Shown: piece after piece, positions 8,356 through 16,860 of the stretch
How positions within the stretch are numbered: position 1 is the stretch's first letter
How the letters are laid out: every line of letters begins with the position of its first letter
From: Multivorans sp965232105
GTDB lineage: Bacteria; Acidobacteriota; Thermoanaerobaculia; Multivoradales; Multivoraceae
Reading direction: 5' to 3'
NCBI GenBank assembly: GCA_965232105.1
Contig: OZ246956.1
Coordinates: 3,038,001-3,102,000 of the forward strand
DNA: 64,000 nt
Made by a program: the position numbers and the translations under genes
Notes under the pieces: model-generated
Told to the model about the DNA's origin: nothing
Databases searched by the model: none
What the model saw: the letters and a program-made list of their open reading frames with translations, nothing else

Positions 8356-11034
8356 ATGAATCGACGTTCCGTTTGTCTCGGAGGGCTTGTCGTCCTGATC
8401 TGCGTCGCCCCGCTGCTCGCGGACGGCCCGCAGACGGGCACGATCGACGGCCGCGTTCTGGACGCTCAGGGTGGGCCGCTGCCCGGCGTTACCGTAACCC
8501 TGACCGGACCGCAGAACACGCGCACCGTGATCACGGATGCAGACGGTGGCTATCGATTCGCACTGCTGCTCGCCGGCCGTTACACGGTGAACGCCGAACT
8601 CGAAGGGCTCGGCACGGCCGAACTGGCGACCGACCTCGATCCGGGACAGCGGCGGGGCATCGATCTGACCCTCGTGTCCGCGACCGAGGAGGAGATCACG
8701 GTCACCGGCGAGGCGCCGCTGATCAGCCGGTTTGAGACGGCGGCTGCAGCGACGATTCCCGAAGAGGTGACGGAGAACGTCGCCTTCGGGACACGCAACT
8801 ACAACGCGGCCATGCGGCAGTTGCCGTCGGTCGTCAACCGGAACGACTCGGACTCCGTGCCGTCGGTGAACGGCGGCATTTCGACCGAGATCGGTGTCTA
8901 CGTCGAGGGCGTGGATACGTCGATGCATCGACGCGGCGGAGAAATGCGCCTCCGGATCCCGGGTACCGCGCTGACCGAGACGAAGCTCGAGTCGACCGGT
9001 TTCGGCGCCGAGTACGGGCGTGCGACGTCCGGAATCATCAACTCGACGGTCAAGACGGGGACGAACGAGTTCCACGGCGACTTCCTCTACATCGGCCAGA
9101 ACCCGAAGTGGCGGGCGCCGGACATCCTCGAACTCGAGCGGCCGGACGATCAGATCAACAGCTTCGAGACCGGCCTCGGCGGCCCGATCGCCCGCAACAG
9201 GGCCTGGTTCTTTCTCTCCTACGGCAAGATGTCGGACAACCGGATCGACACGCTGCGGGACGGCTCGATCGTGAACCTGAGCCGGGAGGGGACGCCGCTG
9301 ATCGCCAAGGTGAACTTCCAGCCCAGGGACAACCAGCAGATCGCGATCACGGCGATCGATGCTCCGTCGGAGGCCATCGGCCTTTCGGGGAATCCAGGTG
9401 ACCGGTGGGCGATCATGAGCTTCCCGCTGAACGGCCGCGTACAGACGCTCAACTGGAGTCTTGGTCTGGGCAGCTCGAACTTCCTCGAGTTCAAGGTCGC
9501 CAACCGGGAGGAGTTCGTCGGGCGTCACGCGGCGGAGCAGCACCCGATCGACCCGAACGCTTCGCCGGACGACCCGCTGGGGAACAATTTCCGCTATCGG
9601 GACCTGTCCACTGGCCTGCGCCACAACGGGCCGGCGGTGCGCCTGGCCGAGGGCTTCAACGACTTCCCGCGCGATCAGGCGAACGTGTCCCTGACCAGCT
9701 TCAGGGGCCGGCACGAGTGGAAGTTCGGTGTCGACGCGCAGGCGATCGAGTTCAGCAACCTGACCTCGATCATCACCGAGTTCCGTGGCCGCGGCTACGA
9801 CCCGAACCTGCCCGGCGGCTTCGCGACTCCCGTCAACAAGCGGGTGTTCGAGCCGTCGAACGTGATCACGGAAACGAGCGACTTCCTGGCCGTCTTCGCC
9901 CAGGATCGCTTCGAGGTCGGCGACAACTGGGTCTGGACCTTGGGCGTCCGCGGCGATCAGCAGACGATCGACAACGACATCGGCGAGCGGGTCAACGAGT
10001 ACACCGAGTGGGTACCACGCGTCAGTGGCGTCTACGACGTGAAGGCCGACGGCAGCATCCTGCTGCGCGGCACACTGGGGCGCTACTACCACGCGATCGG
10101 CATGGGCATCGTGCTGCAGGAGTTCTCGCGCCAGAACAACGGCGAGAACATCTACGACCAGTTCCTGTGGAACCGGGCGACCCAGCGCTACGACCGCTTC
10201 CAGCGGCGCGTCGAGCCGACGTTCGACCAGGCGATCCAGGACATCGACCCGTACTACAAGGACGAGATCTCCTTCGGTGCCGACTTCCAGGTGTCCGAGA
10301 AGTGGGTCGTCAAGTCGCGGCTGGTCGCGAGCGAGGCGGACAACATCTTCCACGCCACGCTTCAGTACGACGATGCCGGCCGGGTGGTTCGTGATCTCCG
10401 CAACTGGTCCGATGCCCGCCGCGAGTACCGGGGGCTGCAGATCGAGGCGAACCGGCTGTTCCGCGACAACTGGACCCTGCGCACGAACTACACCCTGAGT
10501 TCGAACAAGGGAAACATCAACTCCTTCAACGACAACTTCAACCTCTTCGAGGGTCTGGGCGGAATCGAGGTCTCAACGGGGCTGACCGACGCGACCTCGA
10601 GCGATTACTGGTTCGGACGGCTGCTCGAGGACCGGGAACACCTGGCGAACGTGGTCGGGATGAAGCGCTTCGTCTTCGGCCGGCACGACTTCGTACTGGG
10701 CGGCTTTTTCCACTACGCTGCGGGCAGGCCGTGGGGTAGTCACGTTTCGACCCAGGTGCGTCACCCGGTATCGGGACAGACGATCACCACGTCGACGTAC
10801 CGCGAGCCGTCGGACGCGCAGCAGTTGCCGGACACCTGGACGATCGACCTGTCGGCGATGTACTCGGTGGCGATGGCGGGCGATGTGAGAGCGAAGCTCG
10901 GCTTCGAAGTGGCCAACCTGACCGACAACCAGGAGCCGACCATCATCAACACGTCCACTGGGCGGCCCAACGCGCAGGTTGCCTGGTATCAGCGCCCGCG
11001 GGAGTTCCGGCTGAAGGTGGGCTTCAGCTTCTGA
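8356..11034 (+). CDS. TonB-dependent receptor with carboxypeptidase-regulatory-like domain
   Basis: Outer-membrane TonB receptor of 892 residues. The ATG at 8356 follows a good GGAGGGAG ribosome site and opens a signal peptide (MNRRSVCLGG to about ADG). A carboxypeptidase-regulatory-like domain (TIDGRVLDAQGGPLPGVTVT) leads to a plug with EEITVTGEAPL, VDTSMHRRGGEMR and EYGRATSGIINSTVKTGTNE, then a beta-barrel ending KVGFSF. It diverges from the Tat sulfatase and its receptor. The following DUF3604 frame begins at or just after its stop codon, so receptor and hydrolase are probably co-expressed. The plug lacks the NGRNFFDL element of the receptor at 3610-6651 and reads GTRNYNAAMRQLPSV instead, pointing to another receptor subfamily and probably another ligand. 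Confidence 0.93.
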   Translation: MNRRSVCLGGLVVLICVAPLLADGPQTGTIDGRVLDAQGGPLPGVTVTLTGPQNTRTVITDADGGYRFALLLAGRYTVNAELEGLGTAELATDLDPGQRRGIDLTLVSATEEEITVTGEAPLISRFETAAAATIPEEVTENVAFGTRNYNAAMRQLPSVVNRNDSDSVPSVNGGISTEIGVYVEGVDTSMHRRGGEMRLRIPGTALTETKLESTGFGAEYGRATSGIINSTVKTGTNEFHGDFLYIGQNPKWRAPDILELERPDDQINSFETGLGGPIARNRAWFFLSYGKMSDNRIDTLRDGSIVNLSREGTPLIAKVNFQPRDNQQIAITAIDAPSEAIGLSGNPGDRWAIMSFPLNGRVQTLNWSLGLGSSNFLEFKVANREEFVGRHAAEQHPIDPNASPDDPLGNNFRYRDLSTGLRHNGPAVRLAEGFNDFPRDQANVSLTSFRGRHEWKFGVDAQAIEFSNLTSIITEFRGRGYDPNLPGGFATPVNKRVFEPSNVITETSDFLAVFAQDRFEVGDNWVWTLGVRGDQQTIDNDIGERVNEYTEWVPRVSGVYDVKADGSILLRGTLGRYYHAIGMGIVLQEFSRQNNGENIYDQFLWNRATQRYDRFQRRVEPTFDQAIQDIDPYYKDEISFGADFQVSEKWVVKSRLVASEADNIFHATLQYDDAGRVVRDLRNWSDARREYRGLQIEANRLFRDNWTLRTNYTLSSNKGNINSFNDNFNLFEGLGGIEVSTGLTDATSSDYWFGRLLEDREHLANVVGMKRFVFGRHDFVLGGFFHYAAGRPWGSHVSTQVRHPVSGQTITTSTYREPSDAQQLPDTWTIDLSAMYSVAMAGDVRAKLGFEVANLTDNQEPTIINTSTGRPNAQVAWYQRPREFRLKVGFSF

Positions 11035-11087
11035 TCCGGCTCAGGCGGCACGGTTGGGAGCGGGCGCCGCTCTTCGCGGGCGGCGCC

Positions 11088-13622
11088 TTGGTCCTCGTCC
11101 TCTCCGGCTGCGACACGGCCGGCCCGGGGGCCGGCTACGACCGTGATCTGGGCGCCGCGATCGACCAACTCAAGGCCGATGTCGCGACCGAGGCCACGGA
11201 CGAGTCGACGATCGCCGCGCGGGCGGCGGTGGTCGCCGACTGGGCCGACGCCCTGGCCCTGGCCGGGCACGAGATGGGCCTGGAGGGGCCGCGGGTGCGT
11301 CTCTCCTCGACGTTGCCCCCGACCGGCGAGGCGGCCGTCAGCGCGGGCACGACGATCGACCGGCTGGTGCGCGAGTTCACGCTGCGGGAGGAGGAGGGCG
11401 CACTGGGTTCGCTGGAGACGGACACTCCGGGGCCGTTCGAGGCCAGTCAGTACGCGACGGTTCGCCAGACCTGGACCGCCGGAACACGGCCGGTCGAGAC
11501 CGGCGGCGGGTTCTGGGTCGCTCGCCACTTCAACGCGAACTACGGCGCCTTTCAGACTTCCGATCCGGCCGGCGCGGGGTACGTGAGTCTCGAGACCAGT
11601 GACGACGACGCCGTCTTCGAGGTCGACGTCTACATGGCCTCGGGGCCGCACGGGGGCTTCCGCGCCCCGGAACCGGCGCTGGCCTATCGGCTCGCGGAAG
11701 GCCGGCTCGACGCCGGTGAGTCGGTGACGATCACCTACGGCGACACGTCCGGCGGCGGCCCGGGAATCCTGATGACGCAGACGACGGGAGCGCGGATCCC
11801 GTTTCCGCTCTACGTTGACCTCGACGGCTCCGGCGAGTGGCGCCCGCAGCCGATTCTGCCGTTCGCGGTGGTCGGCACGACGGTGGCCGGCGTCCACGGC
11901 TTCGCTCCGAGCGTGGTGCGGCCCGGCGAGACCTTCGAGTTCTCGGTGCGCGCGGAGGACCGCTTCTACAACCGGGCGACCGGCGACGTTCCGGGCTTCG
12001 ATGTCCTCCTGAACGGAGAGCTTCGCGCCGCGACCGAGCCGGGAACCGAAGCGATCACGGTCGTCGAACTCGCCCTCGATGAACCCGGCGTCTACTGGGC
12101 CACGATTCGCTCCCGGGGCGAGGGGCCGTCGGTCAGCGGCGACGCCAACCCCATCCTGGTAGCCGAGGACCCCGAGTACGGCATCTACTGGGGCGACACC
12201 CACGGCCACTCGGGTTACGCCGAGGGCATCGGCACCCTGGACTTCTTCATGCAGTTCGCGCGCGACGACGCGCGTCTCGACTTCGTCACGCACTCGGAGC
12301 ACGACATCTGGCTCGACGCGGGCGAGTGGGAGCTGATGCGCGAGAAGAGCGCCGAGTACGACGAGCCGGGACGGTTCATTCCGTACCTCGGTTGGGAATG
12401 GACACGGCATACGCGCCAGGGGGGCGGCCACCACAACGTCCTCTACCGGACGGTCGACGACCGGGAGGTGGTCTCGGTGCTGGAGTTCCCGACCCTGTCG
12501 GAGCTCTACCGGGAACTCGATTCCCGCAACGACCGCCGCGACGTGGTCGTCATTCCGCATGCCCACAACCCGGGCGACTTCCGCCAGTCGCATCCCGGCC
12601 TGGAGCCGCTGGTCGAGATGATGTCGATGCACGGGACCTTCGAGTGGTTCATGCAGGAGTACCTGTCACGCGGGCACCAGGTCGGCGTCGTCGCCGCGTC
12701 GGACGACCACCTCTCCCATCCCGGCTACTCGGCGCCGAACCGGACCTCGCTGGCGCAGCGGGGCGGTCTGGGCGCGGTGCTGGCGCCGGAGCGGTCGCGC
12801 GACGCGATCTTCGACGGGATGAAGGCACGGCGCACCTACGCGACGACCGGCGACCGGATCATCCTCGACTTCGAGGTGAACGGGACCGGCATGGGTTCCC
12901 GGGCTCCGTTCTCCGAAACCCGCGAGATTTCGGGCCGGGTGATCGGCACCGCACCGATCGGTTCGATCACGCTGATGAAGAACGAAACGGAGCTATGGAG
13001 CGAGGACTACTCGCTCGACACGGATGGCGGCGCTCCGACCGATCTCATGGTGACCTTCTACTCCGAGGAGACACCGGTCCACATGGGCGACGCTCCGCGC
13101 GGCTGGCGTCACTGGAGGGGCCAACTGACCGTTGCGGGTGCCACGCTGGTCAGCGTCGAGGGCACGGATTTCGCGAACCCGACGACGCAGCACGTGGAGC
13201 AGAACGGCAACGGCGCCGTCTTCCGGACGAACACGCGCGGCGAGACGAGCTCGCTAAGGCTATCGGTGACCGACGTGCAACCCGGCGCGGTCGTCGTTCT
13301 GGATCTCGAGGAGGCGGCGGAAACGGGTTCCGCGCCGCCGTTCTATCGCCCGCGCGCCGTGATTCCGGGCGGCCGTGTGCGTCTGCCGTTGTCGGAGCTA
13401 CGGGGCGGTCGGCTGGAAAAGCTGTTGCCGATCGAGAACTACCACCGCGACTCGGTCGCCCTGCGGCGCGTCCGCCCGGACGGCCCGCGGGATCTCACGT
13501 TCAGCTATAAGGACACCGACACGTCGCGTCAGGGTGACTACTACTTCGTCCGCGTGCGCCAGTTGAACGACGCGATGGCCTGGTCGAGTCCAGTCTGGGT
13601 CGGAGGACATCCCTCCCAGTAG
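11088..13622 (+). CDS. DUF3604 metal-dependent hydrolase, probable lipoprotein
   Basis: DUF3604 protein of about 844 residues related to PHP-type phosphoesterases. Metal-site motifs are GDTHGHSGYAEG, THSEHD, PHAHNPGDF and AASDDH in the central part; the flanks are beta-rich. The N-terminus is uncertain: from TTG at 11088 only seven residues precede the lipobox Cys (VLSGC), too few for a signal peptide. The same frame is open back through LFAGGALVLVLSGC and a basic LIRLRRHGWERAP stretch to a CTG at 11031 that overlaps the receptor stop as CTGA. I infer that translation starts upstream, possibly at that CTG, coupled to the receptor. A periplasm-facing lipoprotein acting on the imported substrate is plausible; the reaction is unknown. 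Confidence 0.88.
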   Translation: MVLVLSGCDTAGPGAGYDRDLGAAIDQLKADVATEATDESTIAARAAVVADWADALALAGHEMGLEGPRVRLSSTLPPTGEAAVSAGTTIDRLVREFTLREEEGALGSLETDTPGPFEASQYATVRQTWTAGTRPVETGGGFWVARHFNANYGAFQTSDPAGAGYVSLETSDDDAVFEVDVYMASGPHGGFRAPEPALAYRLAEGRLDAGESVTITYGDTSGGGPGILMTQTTGARIPFPLYVDLDGSGEWRPQPILPFAVVGTTVAGVHGFAPSVVRPGETFEFSVRAEDRFYNRATGDVPGFDVLLNGELRAATEPGTEAITVVELALDEPGVYWATIRSRGEGPSVSGDANPILVAEDPEYGIYWGDTHGHSGYAEGIGTLDFFMQFARDDARLDFVTHSEHDIWLDAGEWELMREKSAEYDEPGRFIPYLGWEWTRHTRQGGGHHNVLYRTVDDREVVSVLEFPTLSELYRELDSRNDRRDVVVIPHAHNPGDFRQSHPGLEPLVEMMSMHGTFEWFMQEYLSRGHQVGVVAASDDHLSHPGYSAPNRTSLAQRGGLGAVLAPERSRDAIFDGMKARRTYATTGDRIILDFEVNGTGMGSRAPFSETREISGRVIGTAPIGSITLMKNETELWSEDYSLDTDGGAPTDLMVTFYSEETPVHMGDAPRGWRHWRGQLTVAGATLVSVEGTDFANPTTQHVEQNGNGAVFRTNTRGETSSLRLSVTDVQPGAVVVLDLEEAAETGSAPPFYRPRAVIPGGRVRLPLSELRGGRLEKLLPIENYHRDSVALRRVRPDGPRDLTFSYKDTDTSRQGDYYFVRVRQLNDAMAWSSPVWVGGHPSQ

Positions 13623-13634
13623 GGGCCAACTCCG

Positions 13635-14069
13635 CTACGCGGGCTCCGCGATGAACACCGGGATCGTGCGCGATGTCTTGTTCCTGTACTCCTCATACGG
13701 TGGGAACGCCTCGACGGCCAGCGTCCAGACGCGGGCGCGTTCATCGGCATCAGCGACCTCCCGTACCCGCATCGCCTGGACCTCCGTGGCGTCCCGAAGC
13801 TCGACATCCGGGTCCGTGCGCAGGTTGTACACCCACTCGGGGTTCTTCGGCGCGCCGCCCTTCGAGGCGACGAGCACATAGCTGTCGCCGTCCTTCACGC
13901 GCATCAGCGGCGTCTTGCGGATCGAACCGGTCTTGTTCCCCGTATGCGTGACGATGATGCACGGCAGGCCGGTGTCCCGCAGGCCGACGCCCTCGGTGCC
14001 GCCACTGCCTTCATAGAGCTCCACCTGGTCGCGGACCCACTTGACGGGGCTTGGGATGTACTCGGCCAT
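13635..14069 (-). CDS. Ddn/Rv3547-type deazaflavin (F420)-dependent oxidoreductase family protein
   Basis: Small protein of 144 residues of the nitroreductase / deazaflavin-dependent family, a split-barrel fold using F420H2 in characterised members. Typical segments are HTGNKTGSIRKTPLMRV, YVLVASKGGAPKNPEWVYNL, a PDVEL strand and PPYEEYRNKTSRTIPVF at the end. The length matches the family. It converges with the DUF3604 gene (12 bases between stops) and diverges from pdxA. No F420 biosynthesis gene lies in the window, so cofactor use is inferred from the family; some relatives bind flavins or heme. Confidence 0.88.
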   Translation of the reverse strand: MAEYIPSPVKWVRDQVELYEGSGGTEGVGLRDTGLPCIIVTHTGNKTGSIRKTPLMRVKDGDSYVLVASKGGAPKNPEWVYNLRTDPDVELRDATEVQAMRVREVADADERARVWTLAVEAFPPYEEYRNKTSRTIPVFIAEPA

Positions 14070-14134
14070 AACGCTCCTCTTGTTCTCTTGTCGGAAGCAG
14101 CGAATCTACCCGACGGGCAGAGTAGATTTTGGCC

Positions 14135-15106
14135 ATGACGGGGCGGCGGATGGCGGTGACGATGGGGGATGCTTCGGGCGTCGGTCCGGAGATCGCGGTG
14201 CGCCGGTTCGCCGAGGGGCTGCTGGGCAGCGATGCCGTCGTGTATGGCGATGCGTCGGTGCTGATGCGTGCGGCTGATGTGTTGGGGTTGGGCCTGTCGA
14301 TTCACTCGATCGATGGGCCGGACGAGGCAGTGGAGGGTGTGCTGAACGTCCGCGATCTCGGGCTGTTGGGTGCGGATCAGGTGACGCCGGGCGTCCTGAG
14401 TCGAGAGGCCGGTGCGGCGGCGCTGGCCTATGTCGACCGCGCGACGCGCGACGCTTTGGCGGGCAACGTCGCGGGAGTCGTCACCCTGCCGATGAACAAG
14501 GAGGCGACGCGCTTGTCGCGGCCGGACTTCAGGGGGCACACTGAGTTCGTCGCCGGTCTGTGCGGCGCGGAGGACTTCGCGATGATGTTGACGGTGCCGG
14601 AACTGGCGGTGACCCACGTGAGTGCTCATGTCAGCCTGCGGGAGGCGATCGAGCGAGTGGAACCGGTACGGATCCGCAAGGTGATCGACCTCACCCACGA
14701 GGCTCTGTCCCGGTTCATCGAGCGGCCGCGTATCGCCGTCTGCGGGTTGAACCCGCATGCGGGGGAGCACCGTCTGTTCGGGAACGAGGACGAGGACGTC
14801 ATCCGTCCGACGATCGAGCAGGCGGCGGCCGACGGACTCGACGTGTCCGGCCCGCATCCGGCGGACACGATCTTCCGCCAGGCGATCCACCTCGACCGCT
14901 ACGACGCGGTCATCTGCATGTACCACGACCAGGGCCACGCGCCGATGAAGCTCTACGGTTTCGAGCGGGGAGTCAACGTGACGATCGGCCTGCCAATCGT
15001 CCGCACGTCGGTGGACCACGGCACGGCGTTCGATATCGCCTGGCAGGGAAAGGCCTTCACCGACTCGCTGGGCCATGCGCTCGACTACGCCTGGAAGCTG
15101 GCGTAG
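14135..15106 (+). CDS. pdxA: 4-hydroxythreonine-4-phosphate dehydrogenase family (PdxA)
   Basis: PdxA-family NAD-dependent dehydrogenase of 323 residues. In vitamin B6 synthesis PdxA oxidises 4-phosphohydroxy-L-threonine. Motifs are the N-terminal MGDASGVGPEI (usually GDPAGIGPE), LPMNKEATRL, GHTEFVA, SAHVSLREAI, LNPHAGE and the metal/substrate block MYHDQGHAPMKL with TSVDHGTAFDIA. I took the ATG at 14135 over the TTG at 14129. The D-A-S-G variant and the absence of other pyridoxine genes leave open a PdxA2-like sugar-acid phosphate dehydrogenase. It diverges from the Ddn-type gene and is 54 bases ahead of a sulfatase. Confidence 0.9.
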   Translation: MTGRRMAVTMGDASGVGPEIAVRRFAEGLLGSDAVVYGDASVLMRAADVLGLGLSIHSIDGPDEAVEGVLNVRDLGLLGADQVTPGVLSREAGAAALAYVDRATRDALAGNVAGVVTLPMNKEATRLSRPDFRGHTEFVAGLCGAEDFAMMLTVPELAVTHVSAHVSLREAIERVEPVRIRKVIDLTHEALSRFIERPRIAVCGLNPHAGEHRLFGNEDEDVIRPTIEQAAADGLDVSGPHPADTIFRQAIHLDRYDAVICMYHDQGHAPMKLYGFERGVNVTIGLPIVRTSVDHGTAFDIAWQGKAFTDSLGHALDYAWKLA

Positions 15107-15160
15107 CAACTCCGATGCACTACAGTGGCCGAACAGGACACAACTCGACGGAGATCCAGG

Positions 15161-16681
15161 ATGGGCGCTCGAATTCGTATCCGGTTTGCGGTGGTGCTCG
15201 TCCTGGCGGCGTTTACAGTTGCCTGTTCCGAGAACCCGAACGACGGCGAGCAGGAAGCGGCCGTGGCCGTCCCGCCGCCGAACATCGTCGTCATCCTGGC
15301 GGACGACCTCGGTTACGCCGACGTCTCGACCTACGGCGACCGCCTTCAGACGCCGAACATCGACCGCATCGGACGCGAAGGGGCGGTGTTCACCCAGGGC
15401 TACGTGACGACCCCGGTGTGTTCGCCGTCGCGGGCGGGGTTGCTCACCGGCCGCTACCAGCAGCGGTTCGGGTTCGAGTACAACGCACGCCAGGCGCCGG
15501 AGGTGCCGGATGTCGGGCTCATCGCCGGCGAGTTGACGATCGCCGACCACCTGAGGGCGGCCGGCTACGCGACGGGAATCGTCGGCAAGTGGCACCTGGG
15601 CTTCAAGGATGAGCACTACCCGACGAACCGCGGTTTCGACGAGTTCTATGGGCACCTCTCGGGGGCGACGTCGTTCATCAGCCGGAGGACTGAGGGCGTT
15701 CTCTCGATGCGGACGGACGAGGAGTTCCGGGGGCGTTCTCCGGATGATCCGCGTACGGATTTACTGATCAGAGGCACCGAGGCTCCGGAGCCGCCCGTCC
15801 GCCGGCGGGGCAACCTGATCCTGCGCGGCCCCGAGAAGACGGTGATCGACGAACCGGCCTACATCACGGACGTGTTCGGCGACGAATCTGTGGACTTCAT
15901 CCGCCGGCACGCGGAGGGGCCGTTCTTCCTCTACTCAGCCTTCAACGCGCCCCACTCGCCGTTCGAGGTGACCGAGGAGTACTACGACCGCTTCCCGGAT
16001 GTCGAGAACGAGCTTCAACGGATCTACTTCGGCATGATCGCGGCCCTCGACGACGCCGTGGGCCGCATCCTGGACGCCCTCGACGAGGCGGGGATCGCCG
16101 AGAACACCCTGGTCGTCTTCCTGTCGGACAACGGCTGCGCCGGGTACTTTCCCGGGCTGTGCTCCTGCGAGCCGCTCTCTGGCGGCAAGCTGACCTACTA
16201 CGAGGGCGGCGTCCGTGTGCCCTACCTGCTGCGCTGGCCGGCAGCGGTCGCGGCGGGGACCACGATCGACGCACCGGTTTCCACGCTCGACATTCTGCCG
16301 ACCGCACTGGCGGCGGCCGGCTCCGAAACGCCGGCCGATCTTGAGCTGGACGGGCACGATCTCATGCCGCTCCTGGATGGGTCGGCTGAGGCGACCGGCC
16401 ACGACCGGCTCGTTTGGCGGAACTATCCGACAGTCGCCGTCAGGAGCGGCGACATGAAGCTGATCAAGCCGAACCAGGATGCGTCCGGCGGCTTTCTCTA
16501 CGATCTGTCGAGCGACATCCGGGAGCAGACCGACCTCGCCGCCGAGCGGCCGGCTGAGGTCGCCAACCTCGAAGCCATGATCGAGGACTGGCGTTCCATC
16601 ACGGTGGAAGCGGCGTGGGGCCGCCGGCCGCCGCTTGCCTACTCGATCTGCAACATCGAACCGATCGGGTTTGAGAACTGA
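15161..16681 (+). CDS. Sulfatase lipoprotein
   Basis: Sulfatase of 506 residues, presumed periplasmic. The ATG at 15161 has GGAG upstream and starts a lipoprotein signal with the cleavage Cys22 in FTVACSE. The core opens with NIVVILADDLGYADVS (metal-binding DD) and carries CSPSR with Cys87 as the formylglycine precursor, followed by GLLTGRYQ and GKWHLG. FLSDNGC marks the distal metal site. It resembles N-acetylgalactosamine-6-sulfatase-type enzymes more than choline sulfatases; the substrate is not assigned. It follows pdxA on the same strand and is one of two CxPxR sulfatases in the window. Confidence 0.93.
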   Translation: MGARIRIRFAVVLVLAAFTVACSENPNDGEQEAAVAVPPPNIVVILADDLGYADVSTYGDRLQTPNIDRIGREGAVFTQGYVTTPVCSPSRAGLLTGRYQQRFGFEYNARQAPEVPDVGLIAGELTIADHLRAAGYATGIVGKWHLGFKDEHYPTNRGFDEFYGHLSGATSFISRRTEGVLSMRTDEEFRGRSPDDPRTDLLIRGTEAPEPPVRRRGNLILRGPEKTVIDEPAYITDVFGDESVDFIRRHAEGPFFLYSAFNAPHSPFEVTEEYYDRFPDVENELQRIYFGMIAALDDAVGRILDALDEAGIAENTLVVFLSDNGCAGYFPGLCSCEPLSGGKLTYYEGGVRVPYLLRWPAAVAAGTTIDAPVSTLDILPTALAAAGSETPADLELDGHDLMPLLDGSAEATGHDRLVWRNYPTVAVRSGDMKLIKPNQDASGGFLYDLSSDIREQTDLAAERPAEVANLEAMIEDWRSITVEAAWGRRPPLAYSICNIEPIGFEN

Positions 16682-16860
16682 ATGGCCAGAAGCCAATGAG
16701 TCGCCGTCTGGCCACTGAACGGCCGTAGGCCGTCTGGTCGCTGGAACAAATCGCGCGGTTCACGGTTGTAAGAGTGAGTCCCAGTGCATCGATGTGGCTG
16801 ATGAACGCCGCCCGGGAGCGCCTGCCGCTCTGGCGGCAGACGAGGAACGGGAGGTGGCGA

